A stretch of DNA of 64,000 bases, taken from Companilactobacillus crustorum JCM 15951 (GTDB lineage: Bacteria; Bacillota; Bacilli; Lactobacillales; Lactobacillaceae). This document shows, piece after piece, positions 36,919 to 45,445 of this stretch. Position 1 is the first letter of the stretch; every line of letters starts with the position of its first letter. The notes beneath the pieces are model-generated. The model did no database searches. It was not told the origin of the DNA and worked only from the letters and a program-made list of their open reading frames with translations. The stretch is taken from assembly GCF_001434585.1 (NCBI RefSeq), contig NZ_AZDB01000005.1:34119-98118 (forward strand). Reading direction: 5' to 3'. A program made the translations under genes and the position numbers.

Positions 36919-37446
36919 ATGGCTAAAGAAATTATTGACGGTCAAACAATGACGCGTGCCTTGACCCGTATCACTTATGAAATTATTGAAAGAAATAAAG
37001 GAATTGAAGACCTTGTTTTAATTGGTATCAAAACACGTGGCGTTTTCGTGGCTCATCGAATTGAATCTAGATTAAAACAATTGGAAAATATCAATATTCC
37101 CGTTGCTGAATTGGATATTACTCCATATCGCGACGATCAAACTCATGAGGAAAAGGATATTTCTAAGGTAAAAACTAATCCTTTAGACATTGATATAAAC
37201 GATAAGCACGTTATTTTGACTGATGATGTTTTATATACTGGTCGTACTATTCGTGCAGCTATGGATGCTTTGATGAGCGCCGGACGTCCTAAAAAGATCT
37301 CTTTGGCAGTTTTAGTTGACCGCGGACATCGCGAGTTGCCTATTAGAGCTGATTTTGTTGGCAAGAATATTCCAACCTCTCAAAAAGAAAAGATTAAGGT
37401 ATCCATGAAAGAGATCGATGGGGAAGATAAAATCGAAATCGAATAA
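36919..37446 (+). CDS. pyrR: PyrR bifunctional regulator / uracil phosphoribosyltransferase
   Basis: UMP/PRPP-sensing RNA-binding attenuator of pyrimidine genes, with UPRTase activity. The 175-aa protein has the PRPP loop [33 protein letters not shown] and [19 protein letters not shown]. The ATG at 36919 is chosen because TAGGG lies upstream; the GTG at 36889 is part of the leader hairpin. It is followed after 23 bp by the carA-like gene, so it heads a three-gene unit. Confidence 0.96.
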   Translation: MAKEIIDGQTMTRALTRITYEIIERNKGIEDLVLIGIKTRGVFVAHRIESRLKQLENINIPVAELDITPYRDDQTHEEKDISKVKTNPLDIDINDKHVILTDDVLYTGRTIRAAMDALMSAGRPKKISLAVLVDRGHRELPIRADFVGKNIPTSQKEKIKVSMKEIDGEDKIEIE

Positions 37447-37469
37447 GTATTATTTGAGGAGTTGCTATA

Positions 37470-38558
37470 ATGAAACGTTATTTAATTTTAGAGGACGGAA
37501 CTGTTTTTCCTGGTGAAGGTTTCGGATCTTCTATCATTACCACTGGACAGTTGGTAATATCAAATAATCGTACGGGAATTGAACAATCAGTTACAGATCC
37601 TAATACTGAGGGACAAATACTAGCCTTTACAATTCCTTCCGTTGGTAGCTCAGGAATCAATCGTGATTTTTATGAATCAATTAATTCTCAGTGCAAGGGA
37701 GTAGTTATTGGTTCATCTAGTTTATCAACTGTCGATAATTCAGTCTCATTTGAAGATTGGATTGCCGGATTAAAAATACCGGGAATTAAAAATGTCGACG
37801 TCAGGGCTTTATCGAAGCATATTGCCGAACACGGTGAAATGAAAGCTAGTATCATGGATACTCATGATGAGCATGCCATGGATCAAATCAAAGCGTTGGT
37901 TTTGCCACCTGACTTAGTCAAACGTGTCTCAACAAAGCAGTCTTATCCTAATCCTAATATGGGATTAAAAATTGTTATTGTTGATTTAGGTTTAAAGTAT
38001 TCAACCTTAAGACAATTGTCATATCGTAATTGTAATTCAGTGATTGTTAATTATAATTCAACTGCCGATGAAATTGAGAATCTCCATCCTGATGGAATTA
38101 TTTACTCGAATGGACCTGGAGATCCCAAAGATTTACCGAATACAATCAAGACTATTCAAATTCTTCAAAAAAAGTATCCTTTGTTGGGGATTGGTTTAGG
38201 CAATTTACTGATTGCTTTAGCTAATGATTGTCAAATTGAACGGTTAGCTCAACCGCATCATGAGTCTTCTTTGGCTGTAAAGGAAGTAGCCAGTGGCAAA
38301 ATTGATTTTGTCAATCATAATCATTCTTATACATTGGATCAGAAGTACATTGGTTCTTCTGATTTTATCGTGACCAACGTCTGTGTAGCAGATGGCTCTA
38401 TCGAGGGTATTCGACATGAATATCTACCGATTATGTGTGTATTATTTGAACCAGAGGCTGCTCCTGGACCTACTGATGGCTATTATGTCTTTGATGAATT
38501 TATTGATTTGATCGATTCAGTTAAGCAGCAAGAGGGGGCTAGAAGTCAATGGAATTAG
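37470..38558 (+). CDS. CarA-like protein with inactive glutaminase site
   Basis: Homologue of the carbamoyl-phosphate synthetase small subunit, which normally splits glutamine and passes ammonia to CarB. The 362-aa length and both domains (CPSase small N-terminal; class I glutaminase C-terminal, SNGPGDPKDL) are kept. The nucleophile block GICLGHQ reads GIGLGNL: Gly242 replaces the Cys. The catalytic His of HPEASPGPHD is Glu327 (EPEAAPGPTD). N-terminal signature GEVVFNTSMTGYQE is also altered. Glutaminase activity by the usual mechanism is therefore excluded. GAGGAG precedes the ATG, and it overlaps the carB-like gene by 10 bp. The frame is intact, so a different function is likely. Confidence 0.88.
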   Translation: MKRYLILEDGTVFPGEGFGSSIITTGQLVISNNRTGIEQSVTDPNTEGQILAFTIPSVGSSGINRDFYESINSQCKGVVIGSSSLSTVDNSVSFEDWIAGLKIPGIKNVDVRALSKHIAEHGEMKASIMDTHDEHAMDQIKALVLPPDLVKRVSTKQSYPNPNMGLKIVIVDLGLKYSTLRQLSYRNCNSVIVNYNSTADEIENLHPDGIIYSNGPGDPKDLPNTIKTIQILQKKYPLLGIGLGNLLIALANDCQIERLAQPHHESSLAVKEVASGKIDFVNHNHSYTLDQKYIGSSDFIVTNVCVADGSIEGIRHEYLPIMCVLFEPEAAPGPTDGYYVFDEFIDLIDSVKQQEGARSQWN

Positions 38559-40951
38559 AAGATGTACATACAATTTTAATTATTGGCCCTACAAGTAGCG
38601 ATAAAAATGTTGATCTCTCTACAGTACTTTATGATACCGTTAGTATTTTGCATCAACTAGGATACAAGGTATCAATTATTGTAGAGGATCCTACTTCTTT
38701 ACTCTCATCAGGTTCCTTTTATGATAAGACAATCGTAGAAAAAGTTAGTGGTGACAATGTTCTGAAATACGTTCAAAAACATCATCCCGATGCTATTTTG
38801 CCAACAGTTGGCGATCGAAATGCTTTGGGAATTATCTCCAGTTTAAATGGTAAAATTGGTGTTACCAAAGTGTTAGGACCTAATTTTGCAGCCTCATTAG
38901 CTACTTTTAAGCGTGAAATGTTTATAAAACGTTTAACAAAAGCTAATTTACCGGTTATTAAATTTATTTCATCTGATGATGAAAAAGAAATTTATAGTTT
39001 TATTCGTTCAATTGGCTTTCCAATTGTTGCTCGTAGAAGATATTCTAATCGTCATTCTAGTGGTTGGACTAATATTAATAACTTATTTGAATTAGATAAT
39101 TTTATGGCTATGGAGGATATTTCAGATACAAAAATCGAAATTGAACGTAGCATTCGAGGTTTCAGTGAATATTCATTTACTATCTTGCGCGATCGTTTTG
39201 ATAATTCTTCACTAGTAGGAACGATTGAAGATATTGAACCTATTGGTATTCATCATTTAGATTCAAATTTAATTTCACCAGCTATTTCGCTAAATGATTC
39301 GAAGCTTCAGCGTTTAAGAAACTTTTCTATCAAGTTAGCCCGAGCCTTTAATATTATTGGTATTTGTACAGTTCACTTTGCCTATAATCATGTTACAAAT
39401 GAGTCCTATATAACTGAGTTTATTCCTCGATTAAGTGAGGAGACAAAGTTCTTAGAGTATGCCACAAGCTATCCAGTCGCCACAGCTGTAGCTGAGCTTT
39501 GTTTGGGCTATCGTCTTGATAAGTTGCAGCTTGATGCCGGAAGTCCCTTTAATGGAGCTACTGAGCCATTTGTGGACCATATTACCTCGCGTTTCCCTCA
39601 ATGGAAGACACCGGGACAAAAATATTTGGGACCAAGTAAAACTTCGGATTCTAGTATTATAGTTAATGGCTTTAGTTTGGAAGAGGTTCTAAACAAGGGC
39701 GCTTTGAACGATAAGTTTAATAATAATTTTGATCGTTATAATGAATTGCGTAAATTAGATGATGATGAATTATTTGAAAAAATTATTCACCCTACTAATT
39801 GGATGCTCGATGTTTTGTTAGAGGCACTGCGTCGGAAATTTGAAAAACCAGTTCTATCAGAAATTACTGGAATTAATCTTCCGTATTTAACCGCTCTACA
39901 AAATATTATTGATAATAGTTTGATTATTCGTGAAGGCGAAGTTGATGGGAAAAATGTTGAACGAATGGTAGAAATGGGCGTTAAAGGTGTTGGACACAGC
40001 AAGTTGTTGCTAGACAGCTCCGATATCGTCACAAAAACCGTCGTGAAAAATAAGCAGTCAGTTTCTGTAGCCAACAATGAATTCATGAATCACAATTATT
40101 TCGTCACAAGTGGGATTAGTAATGAGCTGAAACTAAGCGACTGTAAGAAAATTATTGTCAGAACACCAATTATTACTTCTAAAACAGACGTGATGATTCG
40201 TCAATTCGTACTATTTCAGTTATCCAAATCCATTGACCAAAATGGGTTAGAGCCTATCATCATTGGACGTGAGCCATGGAATGCACCACTTGTCATGCGT
40301 CGCAAAGTAATTGAGATCGATGACCCACATATGGAAATAAAAGGTTTGGGTTTAATTGATAATGACAGCATCCTGAATATTATTGATCTTTCTAAAAATT
40401 TAGTAGATACCGATGATAAACGAGTCTTTCAATTTAGTTCCCAGAAGGTTAAAGATATAGAGCTAGAAGGAAACACTTTAGTTCGTGTAATGGTAGTTAG
40501 TGATGGCAAAAATTACTTAGCTCCAGCTGTTATTTATCGAGCTAAAAGGGATGACCATCTTTATGAAATTAGTTCCATTAATAATTTTATGACCCCAGAA
40601 GATCGAGCGGATATTGCTGAATTGATCAATCAGGAACTGGAAGAAAACGATCATGTTGATATTTATAGTTTTGAAATAATTAAAAATCATGATCATTGGC
40701 TGGTAACTAAGAAGTACCGGGGGATGACTAGTGATATTATCAGACATGAATTAGCTAGTTCAGTTCATGTCATTGATACTTTAGTCAAACTATTACTAGG
40801 TAATAAAATTGATGATAATTTATCATTAGAAAAAATCTTTGATAACTTTGATGAAAAATATCTATTAACAATTGATAGCAAACGTTATAAATTGCTTGAT
40901 AAAGATGAAATTCAAGCTAAATTAAATGAACTACGTAAAAGTGAAAAATAA
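38549..40951 (+). CDS. Shortened, degenerate CarB-like protein
   Basis: Related to the carbamoyl-phosphate synthetase large subunit but 800 aa instead of about 1060. The N-terminal part follows the CarB order (LIIGPTS, ILPTVGDRNALG, FPIVARR, EYSFTILRD, IGIHHLDS). Catalytic residues are changed: metal-binding EVNPRVSR is EFIPRLSE (Asn to Ile292, Arg to Glu297), NVQFAL is TVHFAY (Gln to His276), and the GGSGG loop is lost. Residues 405-455 (LLEALRRKF, LSEITGINLPYL) match the oligomerisation domain. A trace of the second half follows, without a second ATP-grasp. GAGGGGGC precedes the ATG inside carA. The reading frame is uninterrupted. Confidence 0.85.
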   Translation: MELEDVHTILIIGPTSSDKNVDLSTVLYDTVSILHQLGYKVSIIVEDPTSLLSSGSFYDKTIVEKVSGDNVLKYVQKHHPDAILPTVGDRNALGIISSLNGKIGVTKVLGPNFAASLATFKREMFIKRLTKANLPVIKFISSDDEKEIYSFIRSIGFPIVARRRYSNRHSSGWTNINNLFELDNFMAMEDISDTKIEIERSIRGFSEYSFTILRDRFDNSSLVGTIEDIEPIGIHHLDSNLISPAISLNDSKLQRLRNFSIKLARAFNIIGICTVHFAYNHVTNESYITEFIPRLSEETKFLEYATSYPVATAVAELCLGYRLDKLQLDAGSPFNGATEPFVDHITSRFPQWKTPGQKYLGPSKTSDSSIIVNGFSLEEVLNKGALNDKFNNNFDRYNELRKLDDDELFEKIIHPTNWMLDVLLEALRRKFEKPVLSEITGINLPYLTALQNIIDNSLIIREGEVDGKNVERMVEMGVKGVGHSKLLLDSSDIVTKTVVKNKQSVSVANNEFMNHNYFVTSGISNELKLSDCKKIIVRTPIITSKTDVMIRQFVLFQLSKSIDQNGLEPIIIGREPWNAPLVMRRKVIEIDDPHMEIKGLGLIDNDSILNIIDLSKNLVDTDDKRVFQFSSQKVKDIELEGNTLVRVMVVSDGKNYLAPAVIYRAKRDDHLYEISSINNFMTPEDRADIAELINQELEENDHVDIYSFEIIKNHDHWLVTKKYRGMTSDIIRHELASSVHVIDTLVKLLLGNKIDDNLSLEKIFDNFDEKYLLTIDSKRYKLLDKDEIQAKLNELRKSEK

Positions 40952-40952
40952 A

Positions 40953-40992
40953 AAAGCCCAGATAACTTAATATAAATAGTCATTTGGGCTTT
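40953..40992. terminator. Bidirectional terminator between carB-like and rqcH
   Basis: AAAGCCCA (40953-40960) and TGGGCTTT (40985-40992) with ACT/AGT inside. A and T tracts flank both sides. Confidence 0.8.
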
Positions 40993-41019
40993 ATTTTGTC
41001 TAAAAAATTCAAATACTTT

Positions 41020-42684
41020 TTAGTCTTCTTTTAAATCTGCGACTAACTTACGATCGGGGTCGACTAAAATAGTCTTTTGTCCTTCAAAAATAACAAAACC
41101 AGGTTTAGCACCATTGGGTTTGCGAATATGTTTTACTTGAACATAGTCAACAGGGACCTTGCTAGAATCACGTGCTTTAGAATAATAAGCTGCAATAGTA
41201 GCTGCTTGAGTGATTGAATCTTCGTCAGGATCACTCGTTTTGAGAATAACATGAGAACCTGGTATGTCTTTAACGTGGAACCAATAATGATTCTTTTGAG
41301 CTATTTTCATAGTCAATTGATCATTTTCTAAGTTGTTCTTTCCTACGGTAATTTCGACGCCATTAGTAGTTTGGAAGTTTTCACCGATCTTTTTCTTCCG
41401 CTTCTTACGAGCATTCTTCCGCTTTTTCTTAATGTACCCTGAATCAATCAGTTCATCGACAATTCCATCAACATCTTCGATATCGACATATTCAAGGGAG
41501 GCTAGGACTGATTCCAAATAATTTACTTCGTTAGTCGTGATTTCTAGCTGTTCTTTGATATGAGGAATTGAATTCTGCAGTTTCCGGTAACGTTTATAAT
41601 AACTTTGCGCATTAAGCGATGGGGAATACTCTGGATTAAGTTTGATGGTAACTTCTTCATTATTATAATAATTAGTCAGGGTAATTGAACTAGAACCATG
41701 TTTAATTTGAGACATGTAAGTCGTTAACAATTCACCGTATAAATTATATTTGTTCATAACGTCAGTTTGTTGCAACTGCTTGTTTAATTTTTTGATTTTA
41801 GATTTATCTTTTTTCAAGATAATATCTAAACGATGCGTAATACTCTTCGTTTGTTGTTCGATACGATCCAAACGAGCTTTATCAAGGTAATAATTATCAA
41901 GTAACTCGCCTAAAGAACTATAAGTATTGACTTCATCAGTCGTATTAGCAAATTCTATTGGGAAGAAGCCTAGTTTATGTTTGTTTTTAGAGTTAGCCGT
42001 GTTGGGATGAATATTATCTTGGTACATTGAAATAAAATCATCTAGTGAATGACCTTGGCCAATAAATTGTTCCATTTCGGCCGAAGTATCTAGGCCAATA
42101 CCTTCATATTTTTGACGAATATCACTAGCAGTTAGGTTTTTAAGATTTTCATCTTTTGTTGAAAATGGATTGATTTTATTTTGAGCAGGAGGTAATTTAT
42201 AATCATCTCCAGGTAAGAGACCACGAAAAGTATTATTTTCTGGTGAAACTCGTTTAATTAGATCAACGATCTTACCAGTTTCCTTACTTATTAAGAAGAT
42301 ATTGCTGTGACGAGCCATTATTTCAGTTATTAATGTGTAATCGTGGATATCGCCTAATTCATTCTTAGCTGATAAATCGATCATGACAATTCGATCATTA
42401 TTGAGTTGTCGAAAATCTTGAACAATTGCACTAGTAATATACTTTCTTAAAGACATCACAAAGGTTGATGGCTTGGCTGGATTAGCAAAAGGTTGGTCAG
42501 TTATCTGAACACGAGCATATGAGGGATGTGCTGATAATAACAATTGTCGATTCTTACGGTTGCTTCTAATTGTAAGAATTAATTCGTTGGCAAATGGCTG
42601 TTGAATTTTGCTGATTCGACCGCCACGCAAATTCTGATTTAGTTCGTTTACCATTGCGTGGGTAAACATTCCGTCAAAAGACAT
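41020..42684 (-). CDS. rqcH: Rqc2/RqcH-type ribosome quality control factor (FbpA-like)
   Basis: Binds stalled 50S subunits and adds alanine tails to nascent chains. The 554-aa protein has NFACT-N with the tRNA-binding Asp97-Arg98 pair (NNDRIV), the same positions as in Bacillus RqcH. A helical hairpin coiled coil (about residues 280-440), a Lys/Arg-rich KKKRKNARKKRKKK stretch and the NFACT-R domain (HYWFHVKDIPGSHVIL) follow. Formerly annotated as fibronectin-binding protein. AAGGAAG precedes the ATG. Confidence 0.95.
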   Translation of the reverse strand: MSFDGMFTHAMVNELNQNLRGGRISKIQQPFANELILTIRSNRKNRQLLLSAHPSYARVQITDQPFANPAKPSTFVMSLRKYITSAIVQDFRQLNNDRIVMIDLSAKNELGDIHDYTLITEIMARHSNIFLISKETGKIVDLIKRVSPENNTFRGLLPGDDYKLPPAQNKINPFSTKDENLKNLTASDIRQKYEGIGLDTSAEMEQFIGQGHSLDDFISMYQDNIHPNTANSKNKHKLGFFPIEFANTTDEVNTYSSLGELLDNYYLDKARLDRIEQQTKSITHRLDIILKKDKSKIKKLNKQLQQTDVMNKYNLYGELLTTYMSQIKHGSSSITLTNYYNNEEVTIKLNPEYSPSLNAQSYYKRYRKLQNSIPHIKEQLEITTNEVNYLESVLASLEYVDIEDVDGIVDELIDSGYIKKKRKNARKKRKKKIGENFQTTNGVEITVGKNNLENDQLTMKIAQKNHYWFHVKDIPGSHVILKTSDPDEDSITQAATIAAYYSKARDSSKVPVDYVQVKHIRKPNGAKPGFVIFEGQKTILVDPDRKLVADLKED

Positions 42685-42820
42685 TTTTTACTTCCTTTCT
42701 AATAAATACATGATAATTTCTGAAACTTTTATTCTGTAACAAATATAAAATGAATGAATATGATATAATCAAATGGTTATACAATCATTATACGTAACCA
42801 AACAAGGAATTGATAAATTT

Positions 42821-43687
42821 ATGAAAATATCCATTGTAACAGATAGTACATCTTATTTGCCACAAGAAATCGTCGATAAATATAATATAACAGTTGTGCC
42901 AATAGAAGTAGTATTTAATACCAAAACATACCGTGAAGACATTGATATTACTACATCCGAATTCTATGATTTATTACAAAAATCACCAGAATTACCTTCA
43001 ACGGCTCAACCTTCGATTGGCGAAATGATGAACGTATACGATAAACTGGCTAAAGAAGGCTATGATACCGTAATATCGATTCATTTAGCAAGCACAATCT
43101 CTGGATTTGTTAATAATCTCAAATCCGCTGTTCAAACAATCGACAATATTAATGTAGTTGTTTATGACTCACAGATTACTGTTCGTTTAATGGGGTATTT
43201 AGCCCAAGAAGCCGCTAAAATGGCTCAAGAGGATAAACCCTTAGACGAAATTATCGAACGATTAGATATTTTAAGAGCATCAATCGGCGAATCATTTGTT
43301 GTAGATGATTTAAAAAATCTTGTAAAAGGTGGAAGACTTTCTAATACTTCAGCAGTAATAGGTACCGTCTTAAATATTAAACCTTTGCTAGAATTTGACA
43401 ATGATAGTCATAAAATTGTTGCCTATGACAAAGTTCGCTCTATGAAGAAGGCCAAGCTAAAGGCTGAGGAAAAATTAGCAACCGCAATGGAACAAGTGGA
43501 TTATCCACTCAGATTATTAGTTCTGGACGCTGATGATCCTCAATCGGGCGATCGTTGGGCCGAAGAACTGCATGAGAAATATCCTGATAATACACTGGAA
43601 CGTTCATACTTTGGACCTGTCATTGGAGCTCATCTAGGTAAAGGCGCTTTAGCCATTGCTTGGATTAGAGATTTTGACAAATCCTAA
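42821..43687 (+). CDS. DegV family fatty-acid-binding protein
   Basis: A 288-aa cytoplasmic protein binding a fatty acyl chain, the type that presents substrates to fatty-acid kinase FakA. Conserved blocks are ISIVTDSTSYLP, STAQPSIGEM, IHLASTISGF, VYDSQ and LKNLVKGGRLS. The ATG at 42821 is used, with AAGGA upstream; an in-frame ATG at 42773 has no ribosome site. TATAAT at about 42763 is a likely -10. Monocistronic. Confidence 0.93.
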   Translation: MKISIVTDSTSYLPQEIVDKYNITVVPIEVVFNTKTYREDIDITTSEFYDLLQKSPELPSTAQPSIGEMMNVYDKLAKEGYDTVISIHLASTISGFVNNLKSAVQTIDNINVVVYDSQITVRLMGYLAQEAAKMAQEDKPLDEIIERLDILRASIGESFVVDDLKNLVKGGRLSNTSAVIGTVLNIKPLLEFDNDSHKIVAYDKVRSMKKAKLKAEEKLATAMEQVDYPLRLLVLDADDPQSGDRWAEELHEKYPDNTLERSYFGPVIGAHLGKGALAIAWIRDFDKS

Positions 43688-43691
43688 CTAC

Positions 43692-43711
43692 AAAAGCCTT
43701 AGGCTTTTTTA
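43692..43711 (+). terminator. Short intrinsic terminator
   Basis: AAAAGCC/GGCTTTT with a TTA loop and further T residues after degV. Confidence 0.75.
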
Positions 43712-43819
43712 TTTTACCAAAATAATATAAAATAATTATTAGAATTAATAGTTTATTAATACGCCTATTGAGTTAGAATGAATATAACCATTATTTTCAC
43801 GATGAAAGGGGGAAGTATC

Positions 43820-45064
43820 ATGTTTTCTAAAACTAAGAGAGCAGCTATTTTAGTAGCCGCTAGTGCACTTCTTGCAACAAGTCTAGGGGAGAATATTGTA
43901 TATGCAGATACCACAAGCAGCGATGTTTCAACAACGGCTTCAGCAACAGGTACTAGCAATACTAATGTAGCCACTGCCACAAATGATAATAGTGACTCAA
44001 GCAACCAAGTTGTAAGTGCTAATTCCGCATCTACAACTACCAAATCGAACGATAGTAGCACTTCCAATACTGCTACCACACAATCATCTTTTAGTAGCAT
44101 CGATGTTGCAGCTGTGAAAGCAGCTATGTTGTCAGAATTGAATCGTTTGCGTTCCCAAAATGGTTTATCAGCTTTGACTTCAGTAAACACTTTGAATGCC
44201 TATGCACAAACTAGAACTGATAGTTTTATCAATACTGGTGTTGACAATCATGTGGGCTGGAATTCTGCTAACATGTATCCATATAACTTAGATGCAGAAG
44301 AAAATATTGCCCAAATGCCTTATTCAATGTTAGGTACGACTGATCCTACAACAATCGCTCAAAAAATCACTCATGAATTTTACAGTGAAATGTATGATCC
44401 TGAACCTAACTACGGTCATAGAAAAAATATGTTGAACCCTTATATTAACTATGTAGGTATTGGTGTAAGTGTTTCTTCAACTGGAATGGTTTATTTCTCA
44501 CAAGAAATGGGTAATGATCAAGCATCACATAGCAGATATGATGCTAGTGATATTTATGCCTATTATTTAACTAATGAAAATGATTATGCCAATGTTTCAA
44601 AATATGACATAGCTGATGCCGATAAAACTGGTGCTGATTATCAAGAACGTGATAATTATAAGACAGCTGACGTCAGAGGTGGCGTTACTACTAAGAATAA
44701 GGTAACCTCCGTTTACGATCGTTATGGAAACAAACGGACGGACTATGAGTTGTCTCCTAATTCATCATGGGTTTCCGATGTCATTGCAATAATTGATGGC
44801 AATTTTTATTATCATGTAAGTACTGATGGCTTCGTAGCAGCCGATGATGCATTGCCTTGGGCAACATTCTTAGCAGGGTCAACAGTTAAAGCAACCGCTA
44901 ATGCGGCTGTCTATGATGATTCTGGTACCTTTACTGGTCAAACTGTTCCTAGTGGATCACAATGGATCGTTGACAGAAGAGCTGTTAATCCACAAACTAA
45001 CTTAAAGATGTATCGTATCGGAACTAATGCTTGGATTCAACAAAATCAATTAACACAAAAATAA
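43820..45064 (+). CDS. Secreted CAP-domain protein with SLAP cell-wall domain
   Basis: A 414-aa exported protein. The signal peptide is at residues 1-30 (TKRAAILVAASALLATSLG, cleavage after VYA). A Ser/Thr/Asn-rich linker runs to about 97. The CAP/SCP domain is at about 98-235 (SELNRLRSQNGLSAL, GHRKNMLNPYINYVGIGV). The C-terminal part (285-414) has two SLAP-like units, each with a VYD..GN/G(T) start and ending in RIGTNAWI-type sequence, as in Lactobacillus S-layer anchors. The ATG at 43820 follows AAAGGGGGAAG. Enzymatic role unknown. It shares the anchoring domain with the protein at 48332. Confidence 0.9.
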   Translation: MFSKTKRAAILVAASALLATSLGENIVYADTTSSDVSTTASATGTSNTNVATATNDNSDSSNQVVSANSASTTTKSNDSSTSNTATTQSSFSSIDVAAVKAAMLSELNRLRSQNGLSALTSVNTLNAYAQTRTDSFINTGVDNHVGWNSANMYPYNLDAEENIAQMPYSMLGTTDPTTIAQKITHEFYSEMYDPEPNYGHRKNMLNPYINYVGIGVSVSSTGMVYFSQEMGNDQASHSRYDASDIYAYYLTNENDYANVSKYDIADADKTGADYQERDNYKTADVRGGVTTKNKVTSVYDRYGNKRTDYELSPNSSWVSDVIAIIDGNFYYHVSTDGFVAADDALPWATFLAGSTVKATANAAVYDDSGTFTGQTVPSGSQWIVDRRAVNPQTNLKMYRIGTNAWIQQNQLTQK

Positions 45065-45070
45065 ATGGAT

Positions 45071-45112
45071 AAAGATCTAATGACTAATAAAAAGGTCATT
45101 GGGTCTTTATTT
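45071..45112 (+). terminator. Intrinsic terminator
   Basis: AAAGATCTAATGAC (45071-45084) pairs with GTCATTGGGTCTTT (45095-45108) with two wobbles; ATTTTATTT follows. Confidence 0.82.
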
Positions 45113-45445
45113 TATTTATGCAAGAAACTTATTTTACTGAAAGATTTGAAACAACATCCTCAAAATATGTTTGAACATATTTAAAAAATGCTATGCTAAT
45201 TAAGCATTTAATTATTAATAAATATTAAATTAATTGTAACTGTAGAAAGACTAATCCTCTGAATCCCTTGACATTGTTAGCTCTTTTTCTGATTTAAGCA
45301 TAGATGCTGCTATTGAAGCTTAAATTTTGCTATTTTTTATCTTCAAAAATCAGCAAATATTTTTGGGCTTTTAAGGGTTATCATTTGAATGGTGTAAGCG
45401 TTTGTTATACCATGGACTCATAAAAAAATAGGATGGTGAGTAGAT
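45113..45445 (+). promoter_or_regulatory. Long AT-rich leader of oxdC with two dyads
   Basis: No gene is seen. It holds a perfect 9-2-9 palindrome (AAATATGTT, TG, AACATATTT) at 45163-45182 and AAATGC/GCATTT just after. A TTGACA at about 45269 is a possible -35. A dyad GGTGTAA-N7-TTATACC (one mismatch) lies at 45391-45411 and contains TGTAAGCG, which matches a cre site at 11 of 14 positions. These suggest regulated expression of oxdC. Confidence 0.4.

Noticed and set aside
43765..44190. 141-codon open frame opposite the CAP-domain gene
   Set aside because: It is a shadow of the Ser/Thr-rich linker; its start lies inside the real gene and it has no ribosome site.
45240..45330. T-box or riboswitch in the oxdC leader
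   Set aside because: No T-box motif (TGGNACCGCG-like) and no aptamer core could be identified.
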